The notes below the pieces were generated by a model. The model did no database searches and was not told the origin of the DNA. It saw nothing but the letters and a program-made list of their open reading frames with translations. 13,199 bases of DNA from Chloroflexota bacterium (lineage in GTDB: Bacteria > Chloroflexota > Dehalococcoidia > JABGRK01), in the NCBI GenBank assembly GCA_030665485.1, contig DAOUZV010000013.1, positions 1 to 13,199 on the forward strand, written 5' to 3'. Position numbers and translations under genes: made by a program. Below, one piece after another: positions 6,725 through 13,199 of the stretch; the first letter of the stretch is position 1; every line of letters begins with the position of its first letter.

Positions 6725-8188
6725 TTACATATTGCGGCGAGCTCTGGTCAGCTCGGTGCCGTCTGGATCTCGGACGATTACCTCAAGAGGCATCTGTCCC
6801 GGTAGGGTATGTGTGGCGCAGGACATGCAAGGGTCGTATGCCCTGAAGGCCATCTCTATCATGTTCAGTGTGGGCTCGGTGATTTCCGTACCCTTCTTGA
6901 TTAAACCCTGTGCCGCTTTCTTAATGGACATGTTCATAGCGGCGTTATTATTGGTTGTTCCTACTATCAGGTTGGCTTTAACTACGATACCGTTCTCGTC
7001 GGTTTTGTAGTGGTGTGTCAGCGTACCACGCGGTGCCTCAACTATACCAACGCCCTCGTTTGGGGTGCTGGTGGGGATAACGCGATAGTTTGGTCCGGTG
7101 ATATCTGGATCCTGAGAAAGCTCCAGCATACGCTCTGCCGCGTATACAAGCTCGATAGCTCTTGCCCAGGCGGTTGCCAGCGTGGCGTTAACCGGCTTAC
7201 CACCGAGTGTTGAGTAGAACCTCTCGTATTCGGCTTGGGCCAACGGTGTGGCCATGCCGTCCGAAGCATTCAATCGTGCCAGCGGAGTTGCTTTGTATAC
7301 GCCGCTGTCTATGCCGTCGACGAAGCCCTTCCATCCCACCTTCTTCAAGTATGGGAATTTAAGGTAGGACCACGGCTCTACATGCTCGGCAACGTGTTCC
7401 AGATAGTCTTTAGGCTCGTACTTAAGCAGTTCTTTGCCATCCGGGCCTACCACACGGACTTTGCCATCGTAGAAGTTAACCTTATTATTCTCATCAACCA
7501 GGCCCATGTTATAAGTAGCGTGGGCGTAGGCATCGTTAAGTATAAGGTCAACGTAGGCTTTGTTGGCCAGCACAATATCATCAACTACCTTGAGAGTGAG
7601 CTTTCCAACTTCTATCATATCCTTGGCGACCGTTTCGATGTGCACTCTCTGCTCTTCGGTAATGCCGTGGCTCATGCCGCCGGGTACTCCGCCGCAGGGG
7701 TGAATCTTTCTGCCACCGATCATCTCGATGATCTTATGGCAATCCATTCTTGCGTTAACTACCCTCACGGCTATATCCGGCACTTTGCCGATTATGCCGA
7801 TTATATTTCGTATGGCAGGGTCGGCATCCGGGCCCATTACGAAGTCAGGGCCTGCAAGAGCGTAGAAGTGTGTGGCATGGTCCGTCACATAGAACGTGCT
7901 ATACAGCAGTTCACGCAGCTTCTTGCCCGTTGGAGGAGGGTCAATGTTATACACGGCGTCAACCGCTTTGATTGATGCCATATGGTGAGCCTCAGGGCAG
8001 ACGCCGCAGATGCGCTCTGTAATCTGAGGCAAGTCCTCAACATACCTGCCCTCGGCGAATCTCTCGAACCCCCTGGTCTCAGGTATCTGAAGATATGCAT
8101 TAGCCACTTCGCCGTCATCGTTTAGGAAAATCTCGATTTTACCGTGGCCTTCAAGCCTTGTGATTGGATCAACTGTTACTCTCTTCAT
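6725..8188 (-). CDS. mvhA: [NiFe] hydrogenase large subunit, Mvh type (group 3c-like)
   Basis: This 487-residue catalytic subunit splits H2 at the Ni-Fe(CN)2CO site. Both cysteine motifs are complete: L1 RICGVCPEAHH (59-69, Cys61 and Cys64) and L2 DPCMSCATH (452-460, Cys454 and Cys457). The conserved N-terminal DPITRLEGHGK and KIHPCGGVPGG are present. After His460 a 27-residue tail remains, the expected target of the protease encoded next. There is no signal peptide and the small subunit has no Tat motif, so the enzyme is cytosolic. The neighbours mvhG, mvhD and hdrBC assign it to the Hdr-linked group rather than NAD(P)- or F420-linked types. The ATG overlaps the mvhG stop as ATGA, with AAGGAGG at 8200-8206. 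Confidence 0.96.
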   Translation of the reverse strand: MKRVTVDPITRLEGHGKIEIFLNDDGEVANAYLQIPETRGFERFAEGRYVEDLPQITERICGVCPEAHHMASIKAVDAVYNIDPPPTGKKLRELLYSTFYVTDHATHFYALAGPDFVMGPDADPAIRNIIGIIGKVPDIAVRVVNARMDCHKIIEMIGGRKIHPCGGVPGGMSHGITEEQRVHIETVAKDMIEVGKLTLKVVDDIVLANKAYVDLILNDAYAHATYNMGLVDENNKVNFYDGKVRVVGPDGKELLKYEPKDYLEHVAEHVEPWSYLKFPYLKKVGWKGFVDGIDSGVYKATPLARLNASDGMATPLAQAEYERFYSTLGGKPVNATLATAWARAIELVYAAERMLELSQDPDITGPNYRVIPTSTPNEGVGIVEAPRGTLTHHYKTDENGIVVKANLIVGTTNNNAAMNMSIKKAAQGLIKKGTEITEPTLNMIEMAFRAYDPCMSCATHTLPGQMPLEVIVRDPDGTELTRARRNM

Positions 8189-9144
8189 TTGATCTGTACC
8201 CTCCTTAGGATAGAACTGGGCAGGCTATAGCGATAGAACGTTCCTATCGGGTCTTTGATATCGTCTAATATCACCGCTATTTCAGCGGGATCGTTGGAAT
8301 CTACTATAGAAGCTACAGCACTCATGAACTTGGCACCCTGGTCTACCACGCCATCGGGAGGCCCGTAGCAGCCGGTGCACGGCATTCCTGCCGCCGGGCA
8401 CAGCGCGCCGCAGCCCTCACGGGTGGCAAGACCGGCGCAGAGCAGTCCCTGCTCCAGCAGGCACCTGTCCGGGTCGGGCATGATCTGGTGAGTCCTGTAG
8501 AATTTCTTTACCTTCTTTTCCTCTTTGTTTCTCTTGCACTCGTCGCAAAGTGCGCGGGTTCCCGCACCTACGATACTGCCTTTGGCAGGTAGATTGCCGG
8601 TAACAACCGCTTCCAAAACAGCCCACGTCTGCTCGCCTGTTGGCGGGCAGCCCGGCACGAAGTAATCCACATCAATAACAGCAGCCAGAGGCCTTACGGT
8701 GTCATATATCTTGGGCAGTGTAAGTTCCCCCTCTGGGGCCTGATAACTGGTTTGCGGTATTACTTTATCGGGATTATCGACTGATGGGCACGAAACGAAT
8801 ACTCTATCGAAGATTTGCTCTTGGTTGGCCACGTTGGCCAATCCCGGTATGCATCCTTCGTAGGAGCAGGACCCGTAGGCCACCATGACTTTAGATTTTG
8901 CGCGGAGCACCTTGGCCTGATGTTCGTTCTCTTCGTTCTGAATAGCGCCGTTGAAAAGGCAGAGGTCTATTTCTCCGTCTGTCATAGCCTCTACATCTTT
9001 GTATTTGCCATCGACTATACATGGCCAGAAAACGATATCAGCCAACTCTGCCAGCTTTACGATGTTCGCCCCAATTTCCAAGGTGGCGATTTCACAGCCG
9101 CCACAACTGGAGGCCCAGTAGCCAGCTACCTTTAGTTTTGCCAT
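8185..9144 (-). CDS. mvhG: [NiFe] hydrogenase small subunit, Mvh type
   Basis: This 319-residue iron-sulfur electron-transfer subunit pairs with MvhA. The proximal cluster ligands are the SSCGGCE motif (Cys14, Cys17), GSCSYEGC (Cys93) and VPGCPPTG (Cys156). The second half has many further cysteines (ALCDEC at 179-184, Cys208, Cys216, Cys225, Cys229, and PCTGC at 235-239), typical of three [4Fe-4S] clusters. It lacks the Tat signal of periplasmic small subunits, so it is cytosolic. I place the start at the ATG at 9144 because AAGGAGG at 9152-9158 is seven bases upstream. A TTG two codons earlier (9150) would sit only one base from the Shine-Dalgarno. It follows mvhD by 30 bases and overlaps mvhA by four. 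Confidence 0.95.
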   Translation of the reverse strand: MAKLKVAGYWASSCGGCEIATLEIGANIVKLAELADIVFWPCIVDGKYKDVEAMTDGEIDLCLFNGAIQNEENEHQAKVLRAKSKVMVAYGSCSYEGCIPGLANVANQEQIFDRVFVSCPSVDNPDKVIPQTSYQAPEGELTLPKIYDTVRPLAAVIDVDYFVPGCPPTGEQTWAVLEAVVTGNLPAKGSIVGAGTRALCDECKRNKEEKKVKKFYRTHQIMPDPDRCLLEQGLLCAGLATREGCGALCPAAGMPCTGCYGPPDGVVDQGAKFMSAVASIVDSNDPAEIAVILDDIKDPIGTFYRYSLPSSILRRVQIK

Positions 9145-9174
9145 AATCAATCCTCCTTAGTATGAGTGGAGTCT

Positions 9175-9603
9175 TTAGCTGATTGCACCCTCATATTTTA
9201 CATATGGGCCGAGCTTCTTTACTTCCTCTGTCATTTCATTGACGATCTGAGCAAAGCGGTCGCCCTCTGACGCAGAAGCCATATCGAAACGGAATCTGCC
9301 CTCCTCGATACCGAACTGCTTAAGCATGTTTTTAAGAAGCTCCATTCGCCTGGCGGCTTTGTAATTGCCTTCCAGGTAGTGGCAGTCACCAAAATGGCAC
9401 CCTATTACACATACTCCATCTGCGCCCCTGTTGAATGCCTCAAGCACAAAAGTGGGGTCAACGCGACCGCTGCACATTACCCTGATAATTCTTATGCTTG
9501 GCTCGTATTTTGTCCTTGAGGTGCCTGCCAAATCGGCACCGGCGTATGAGCACCAGTTACATAAAAAGCCAACTATTTTGGGTTGAAAATCTGCACTGCT
9601 CAT
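9175..9603 (-). CDS. mvhD: MvhD, hydrogenase delta subunit ([2Fe-2S] linker to Hdr)
   Basis: This 142-residue member of the MvhD/FlpD family carries electrons from the hydrogenase to heterodisulfide reductase. It has the family cysteines: FLCNWCSYAGAD (Cys15, Cys18), RVMCSGRVDP (Cys44) and IGCHFGDCHY (Cys69, Cys74). The length is normal. In characterised complexes this subunit binds HdrA and can be fused to it; here it is free-standing and no hdrA is in the operon. It lies between hdrB and mvhG. An AGGAG six bases before the ATG, in the 16-base gap after hdrB, supports the start. Confidence 0.95.
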   Translation of the reverse strand: MSSADFQPKIVGFLCNWCSYAGADLAGTSRTKYEPSIRIIRVMCSGRVDPTFVLEAFNRGADGVCVIGCHFGDCHYLEGNYKAARRMELLKNMLKQFGIEEGRFRFDMASASEGDRFAQIVNEMTEEVKKLGPYVKYEGAIS

Positions 9604-9619
9604 ATGTTACTCCTCTCAA

Positions 9620-10489
9620 TTAAAGGTAAGGTGCTAGCACCTTTTTACTAGAGACAACACCCTTCTTAAACGCAAGCTCTTTTTCAGAAATGCCTAGAGC
9701 CATGCCTAAAAGCTGAGTGAAGAAAAATACTGGAATTTCGTAATCCTCTTCGTTCTTCTTCTTTGCCTTGCTTTGATATGCGTCGAGATTAAGCTGGCAT
9801 AACGGACAGGCGGTTATTATGCAATCGGCGTTGTTGTCCTGAGCATTTTTGAGTATTTTATTGATTAAACCCAGCGCCAGATCCTCCTCGGACATAACCA
9901 GAGATGCGCTGCAACAACGAGCCTTCATCTCAAATGGGACCGTCTCGGCTCCCAACGCTTCTACCAGTTTGTCCATTGACTGCGGATTTTCGGTATCGTC
10001 AAAACCGAGATTGGGCCGAGTCAGCTGGCAACCGTAATAACATGCCACCTTCAGTCCCTCAAGCTTCTTTGTTACCTTGGATGCGATTTGGTCATAACCG
10101 ATGTCGTTTACAATAACCTCAAGCAAATGGCGAACCTTCAGTCCGCCGTTGTATTTTAAATTGCCTTCGGCCAGGGCCTCGTTTGCCATAGCTCTCAGTT
10201 CTGGATTATTGCTGAGCCGCTGGTTGGTTTTGCCCAGCGTAACAAAGCATGCATTGCAGCCGGTTACTATGTCTTGGCCTTTTTCTTCTGCAAGAGCTAG
10301 GTTTCTGCCGGCCACGCAAATGGCCTCCAGTTCCTCGGCCACATGATATGGGGTAGTGCCACAGCAGTTCCAGTCTTCAAGTTCGTCCAGTTGCATGCCC
10401 AGAGCGTCACCTATAGCTCTCATTGATATTCCATACGCGATACCGGTGGCTTCATCTGAACATCCGGGATAATAACTATATGCTTTCAT
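9620..10489 (-). CDS. hdrB: Heterodisulfide reductase-like subunit B
   Basis: This 289-residue protein has two complete CCG domains, which in methanogen HdrB hold the paired non-cubane [4Fe-4S] clusters that reduce CoM-S-S-CoB. The first set is Cys10, Cys42-Cys43, Cys78, Cys81; the second is Cys154, Cys192-Cys193, Cys228, Cys231. All ten ligands are present, so it looks catalytically competent. In a bacterium the true disulfide or other acceptor is unknown. The start at 10489 (MKAYSYYPGC) gives the standard N-terminus and comes one base after the hdrC stop, with a G-run just upstream as Shine-Dalgarno. The frame stays open to 10603, but that stretch is the tail of hdrC. Confidence 0.95.
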   Translation of the reverse strand: MKAYSYYPGCSDEATGIAYGISMRAIGDALGMQLDELEDWNCCGTTPYHVAEELEAICVAGRNLALAEEKGQDIVTGCNACFVTLGKTNQRLSNNPELRAMANEALAEGNLKYNGGLKVRHLLEVIVNDIGYDQIASKVTKKLEGLKVACYYGCQLTRPNLGFDDTENPQSMDKLVEALGAETVPFEMKARCCSASLVMSEEDLALGLINKILKNAQDNNADCIITACPLCQLNLDAYQSKAKKKNEEDYEIPVFFFTQLLGMALGISEKELAFKKGVVSSKKVLAPYL

Positions 10490-10490
10490 C

Positions 10491-11081
10491 TTAAGCGCCC
10501 CCCAAGCTTTGAGCTTTGGCAATGATCGCCTTAAAGCCATCCCTGTCCTTGATCTTTTTGGCCTTAAGAGGCATCCGTCCGCGCTTAAGCAAGCTGAAAG
10601 CAAACGGCAGCATCTTTACCAGTGATATCATGCCAAAAGCTTTAATGGGGTTCGACTTCAATTTTTTCCAGAAGATTCTCATGTAGGCCTTCATCATCAT
10701 GCCGCCTTCATGAGCCCGGCCGTTGTTTCTGATAACATCTACAAACGCTTTGTAGAAAATCGGTGTCAGTGTTTTCTTGTTGGTCAGTTTGTGTCTTACT
10801 GACAAAGATGCGAGGGCATTCATGATGCCGGTTGGTTTGACATCTCTGGGGCAGCGCGCCGTGCACAGGTAGCATGTTGCGCAATACCACATTGTATTGC
10901 ATGAAAGAACCTCTTCCTTCATGCCGGCCTTTATCATGTAGATAACTTTTCGCGGGGCATAATCCATATACTTAGCGTTGGGGCAGGAGCCGGTACAGGT
11001 ACCACACTGAATGCATTCGTTGATGGCTTCGCCACCAGGCACGTCTCTTACTTCTGCCACAAAGGTGCCATTATCGCTCAT
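10491..11081 (-). CDS. hdrC: Heterodisulfide reductase-like subunit C
   Basis: This 196-residue ferredoxin-like subunit relays electrons to HdrB. Two [4Fe-4S] motifs are seen: CIQCGTCTGSCP (Cys23, 26, 29, 33) and CATCYLCTARCP (Cys67, 70, 73, 77). The C-terminal half is helical and basic, without a transmembrane span of the HdrE/DsrM kind, which fits a soluble HdrABC-type partner. It is the first gene of the operon. I choose the ATG at 11081 because AAGGAGA (11088-11094) precedes it by about six bases. A GTG at 11099 would add six residues lying over the Shine-Dalgarno itself. An Hdr-like protein with another disulfide substrate is possible. Confidence 0.94.
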   Translation of the reverse strand: MSDNGTFVAEVRDVPGGEAINECIQCGTCTGSCPNAKYMDYAPRKVIYMIKAGMKEEVLSCNTMWYCATCYLCTARCPRDVKPTGIMNALASLSVRHKLTNKKTLTPIFYKAFVDVIRNNGRAHEGGMMMKAYMRIFWKKLKSNPIKAFGMISLVKMLPFAFSLLKRGRMPLKAKKIKDRDGFKAIIAKAQSLGGA

Positions 11082-11106
11082 ACCATCTCTCCTTATCACC
11101 TGACGT

Positions 11107-11148
11107 AAAAAAGGTAGCCTGATACCGAAAACTGGTCAAACGACTACC
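11107..11148 (-). promoter_or_regulatory. Hairpin plus T6 in the hdrC leader (attenuator candidate)
   Basis: On the minus strand GGTAGTC (11148-11142) pairs with GGCTACC (11119-11113) over seven base pairs, one a G-U, with a 22-base loop that can form a small inner ACC/GGT stem. Six T's follow directly (11112-11107), and the hdrC start is 25 bases further on. This is the form of an intrinsic terminator, yet it lies between the proposed promoter and the first gene, so it could be an attenuator. The stem is short and the loop large, so it may be weak. Confidence 0.45.
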
Positions 11149-11186
11149 CCATTAATAAAACAATAATAAACTCCACGGCTAATGTA

Positions 11187-11216
11187 ATTTTAGCATGGTT
11201 AAATTTATGCGGGCAA
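11187..11216 (-). promoter_or_regulatory. Putative promoter of the hdr-mvh operon
   Basis: On the minus strand TTGCCC (11216-11211) is followed after 18 bases by TAAAAT (11192-11187), a 5/6 match to the -10 consensus. It would give a leader of about 100 nt before hdrC. A competing reading is TTGACC (11139-11134), 17 bases, TACCTT (11116-11111), closer to the gene but with a poorer -10. Confidence 0.45.
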
Positions 11217-11289
11217 GGGTTTTTCCTAGGTGTTTTCACGCATTAATGACATGTTTCTACTCATCTAATATATGTGCGATAGTGCTTGC

Positions 11290-11318
11290 TTGTTGTATCC
11301 TTGTGCTTTTGCTATAAT
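11290..11318 (+). promoter_or_regulatory. Promoter of the tRNA-Ala/tRNA-Arg unit
   Basis: TTGTTG (11290-11295), a 17-base spacer and a perfect TATAAT (11313-11318), with TG one base before it as an extended -10. The predicted transcript starts about 20 bases before tRNA-Ala. This is the best promoter match on the plus strand. Confidence 0.75.
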
Positions 11319-11343
11319 CGCTAGGTATATCAGTATCGGGTAT

Positions 11344-11419
11344 GGGGATATAGCTCAATTGGGAGAGCGCTGCGTTCGCATCGCAGAGGTCGGGGGTTCG
11401 AATCCCCCTATCTCCACCA
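11344..11419 (+). tRNA. tRNA-Ala (anticodon CGC)
   Basis: A full cloverleaf can be drawn. The acceptor is GGGGATA with TATCTCC (one G-T pair among seven), the D-stem is GCTC/GAGC, and the anticodon stem is CTGCG/CGCAG. The loop TTCGCAT gives anticodon CGC, which reads GCG. The T-arm is GGGGG TTCGAAT CCCCC. The 3' ACCA is encoded in the DNA. Alanine identity follows from the anticodon; the usual G3-U70 pair of alanine tRNAs is matched by G3 and T70. Confidence 0.96.
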
Positions 11420-11426
11420 TTTACAT

Positions 11427-11499
11427 GCCCCTGTAGCTCAGAGGATAGAGCAACGGTTTCCTAAACCGTGTGTCGTGCGTTCGAGTCGCACCAGGGGTA
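11427..11499 (+). tRNA. tRNA-Arg (anticodon CCT)
   Basis: The acceptor is GCCCCTG with CAGGGGT, the D-stem GCTC/GAGC, the anticodon stem ACGGT/ACCGT, and the loop TTCCTAA gives anticodon CCT, reading AGG. The T-arm is GTGCG TTCGAGT CGCAC. The first pair is G1-T72 rather than a Watson-Crick pair. Unlike the neighbouring tRNA-Ala, the 3' CCA is not encoded and must be added. It follows tRNA-Ala by seven bases and probably shares its transcript. Confidence 0.95.
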
Positions 11500-11528
11500 T
11501 TATTTTAATGACTGAAAGGGCTTGTTTG

Positions 11529-13169
11529 ATGATTCCTATCAAATACACGCAAGAGCAGTTTGCGCGGATGTCGCGCGAGGGTTATTTCCATGAGGTTACC
11601 GATTTCATAGACGTAAACGCCGAAAATTATCCCGACAAAGAGGGCTATGTCGATTCCAAATCAAGGCTGACGTTTGCCCAGGCCAAGCTCATGTCTGACC
11701 GTTTAGCCTTAAGTTTCCTCGATATGGGGCTCAAGAGGGACGACAGGATCGTTCTCCAGGTGCCCAACGTTGTGGAATACTTCATCGTCCGTTCTGCGCT
11801 GCGCAAGGCAGGGCTAATCGGCCTGTACACCATGATGTACCTGCGGCACAAGGAGATGGAGTACGCGGTGGGTCAGGCCGAGGCCACCGGTATCATAATC
11901 TGCCCCGACTTCCATAACTTCGATTACACGGGCATGGTCAATGAAATCAAACCCAACCTGTCCCGTTTGAAGTACGTTTTTGCCATAGGAGACGTAGTTC
12001 CCGACGGAACTGTATCACTGACCGAAATGATGAACAACCCGCTTGAGAAGAAGTATGGACCGGACTATTTCGCAAAAACTAAACTTATGGCCGGTGAAAT
12101 ATCCGAGCTTAAAATGACCTCCGGAACCACCGGCATGCCCAAGCTCACCGAGAGCTTCCAGACCGGGTCTGCTGAAATGGTCGGGGAACTGGCGCATCGC
12201 TTCGGCGTCATCCACGACGATGTTTTTGCGGCGCTTGCCCCCCTAACCGGCGGAGCCAGCGGCGGAGCCATATGCAAGGGTATAGCGCAGAGGCAGGGCT
12301 GTAAGGTGGTGATGATAGAGCGCTTTGATACAGAAGAAGCGCTTAAGCTGCTTCAAAACGAAAAGGCCACCTTTGCCACCGGCGTGCCCACCATGATGGC
12401 CAAAATGATGGCCCAACCCGATTTTGATAAATATGATTTAAGCTCGGTAAGGGCGTTCCACAGCTCAGGCGCCTATCTGCCTCCGGCGCTGGCCAAAGAG
12501 GCCGAGGAGAAGATGAAACTCACGATTCTTAATCATTACGGCGCCATAGATATAGGTTTTGCCACCAGCACATACCTCGATGCTTCGCTTGAGGCACGGT
12601 TAAGCTCGGTGGGCAAGCCCATGCCCGACGTGACGCTCAAGCTGATCGACGACGATGGCAACGAGGTGCCGCTGGGCGAGGTCGGTGAGATCATCTGGGC
12701 GTCGCAGAAGGGCGGCACCATGTACTACCGTGACCTTGAGGCAACTCTGGCGCGTGAGGCTACCGGTCTAACCAAAACCGGCGATCTGGGCAAGCTGGAC
12801 GAGGATGGCAACCTATATATCGTGGGCCGCAAGAAAGACGTTATCATTCGCGGCGGACAAAACATCTTCCCCGCAGAGGTGGAGAGCATCCTGATAACGC
12901 ATCCCAGTATAATGAACGTTGCTGTGGTGTCCATGCCCGACGATGTGATGGGAGAGAAGGCCTGTGCTTATGTGGTGTGCAAGCCAGGCAAAGACATATC
13001 CTTTGAAGATATTACAGGCTTTATGTTGGAGAAGAGGTGCGCCAAGTACAAGCTGCCGGAGCGGCTTGAGATAGTAGAAAACCTTCCTCTGGTGGCCGAA
13101 CAAAAGGTGGATCTTCAAGCTCTCAGAAAAGATATAGAAAACAAGTTGATGTCGGGAAAAAATAAATAA
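11529..13169 (+). CDS. AMP-dependent acyl-CoA synthetase / aryl-acid AMP ligase
   Basis: This 546-residue member of the ANL superfamily activates a carboxylic acid with ATP, then transfers it to CoA or another thiol. Motifs in order: the P-loop-like TSGTTGMPK (197-205), NHYGAID (335-341), the TGD motif (417-419) and hinge GRKKDVIIRGGQNIFP (433-448). Near the C-terminus is LPLVAEQKV, whose Lys526 sits where the catalytic lysine of the PxTxxGK motif is expected, although the preceding Gly is Gln. The general look recalls dihydroxybenzoate-AMP ligases (EntE-like), but the substrate cannot be read from sequence. I prefer the ATG at 11529, with GAAAGGG eight bases upstream. An in-frame ATG at 11508 lies only nine bases after the tRNA and is possible. 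No promoter or terminator separates it from tRNA-Arg. Confidence 0.92.
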   Translation: MIPIKYTQEQFARMSREGYFHEVTDFIDVNAENYPDKEGYVDSKSRLTFAQAKLMSDRLALSFLDMGLKRDDRIVLQVPNVVEYFIVRSALRKAGLIGLYTMMYLRHKEMEYAVGQAEATGIIICPDFHNFDYTGMVNEIKPNLSRLKYVFAIGDVVPDGTVSLTEMMNNPLEKKYGPDYFAKTKLMAGEISELKMTSGTTGMPKLTESFQTGSAEMVGELAHRFGVIHDDVFAALAPLTGGASGGAICKGIAQRQGCKVVMIERFDTEEALKLLQNEKATFATGVPTMMAKMMAQPDFDKYDLSSVRAFHSSGAYLPPALAKEAEEKMKLTILNHYGAIDIGFATSTYLDASLEARLSSVGKPMPDVTLKLIDDDGNEVPLGEVGEIIWASQKGGTMYYRDLEATLAREATGLTKTGDLGKLDEDGNLYIVGRKKDVIIRGGQNIFPAEVESILITHPSIMNVAVVSMPDDVMGEKACAYVVCKPGKDISFEDITGFMLEKRCAKYKLPERLEIVENLPLVAEQKVDLQALRKDIENKLMSGKNK

Positions 13170-13199
13170 TTCTTTTTATGAATGAATGATTTCTTTTAA
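13170..13199. other. Short 3' flank, no feature seen
   Basis: The last 30 bases after the ligase stop are AT-rich with a small ATGAATGAATGA repeat. No hairpin or complete gene is visible before the window ends. Confidence 0.6.

Noticed and set aside
6444..7010. 188-codon plus-strand frame opposite the protease and mvhA
   Set aside because: It runs across two real genes and their junction in antisense, with no recognisable domain.
7235..7975. 246-codon plus-strand frame opposite mvhA
   Set aside because: The minus-strand hydrogenase large subunit has all catalytic motifs here; this frame is a shadow.
10490..10603. Upstream extension of hdrB by 38 codons
   Set aside because: The stretch overlaps the end of hdrC, and the family N-terminus MKAYSYYPGC begins at 10489.
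11111..11139. Alternative hdrC promoter TTGACC-17-TACCTT
   Set aside because: The -10 box matches the consensus poorly compared with TAAAAT at 11187-11192. It is kept only as a competing reading because it overlaps the hairpin.
11475..11528. Ligase start inside tRNA-Arg (GTG at 11475)
   Set aside because: This codon lies in the variable/T-arm of the tRNA gene; ATGs at 11508 and 11529 are far more plausible.
1..13199. CRISPR arrays, transposases, phage or defence genes
   Set aside because: No regularly spaced repeats, IS-type inverted ends, integrases or toxin-antitoxin-like pairs were seen; all long frames are accounted for by metabolic genes.

Overview
The window reads as a piece of chromosome from an anaerobic, hydrogen-metabolising bacterium. 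The best taxonomic guess is Chloroflexota, Dehalococcoidia-like. Supporting this are an S12 start with an insertion before the usual PQKRGVC block, an Mvh-type [NiFe] hydrogenase coupled to HdrBC, and an archaeal-looking GlmM/GlmU pair. The guess is an inference, not proven by the sequence. Bacterial Shine-Dalgarno sites and sigma70-like promoters (TTGACA/TATAAT type) argue against an archaeon.

Layout. (1) At the left edge, on the minus strand, is the first 34 codons of rpsL (ribosomal protein S12), with its own promoter and a structured leader of about 155 nt. (2) Diverging from it on the plus strand is a UDP-N-acetylglucosamine cluster: glmM-like phosphosugar mutase (457-1824), GlmU-like nucleotidyltransferase with left-handed beta-helix (1821-3101, TTG start), glmS (3114-4886), then a fusion of a GT2 glycosyltransferase and a SAM methyltransferase (4964-6217). 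(3) Convergent to it, with 9 bp between stop codons, is a minus-strand operon read hdrC-hdrB-mvhD-mvhG-mvhA-maturation protease (11081 down to 6227). (4) Upstream of hdrC, on the plus strand, are tRNA-Ala(CGC) and tRNA-Arg(CCT) with a strong promoter, followed about 30 nt later by an acyl-CoA synthetase/AMP ligase (11529-13169).

How the genes work together. GlmS makes glucosamine-6-P, GlmM isomerises it to glucosamine-1-P, and the GlmU-like protein probably acetylates and uridylylates it to UDP-GlcNAc. The fused GT-methyltransferase may use polyprenyl-phosphate and sugar donors for surface glycans. The minus-strand operon encodes the H2-oxidising MvhADG module and the two-cluster electron acceptor HdrBC, plus the protease that trims the hydrogenase large subunit. 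HdrA, the flavin-bifurcating subunit that normally joins MvhD to HdrBC, is not in the operon, and the operon boundaries leave no room for it.

The most interesting signals beyond the genes are four. There is a hairpin followed by six T's in the hdrC leader. Divergent rpsL/glmM promoters have -35 boxes lying inside a perfect 12-bp inverted repeat. The GlmM sugar-binding loop is non-canonical. The GT2-methyltransferase is fused in one chain. I see no CRISPR array, insertion sequence, phage gene or defence system, and no clearly new system; most of the window is ordinary metabolism in an unusual arrangement.
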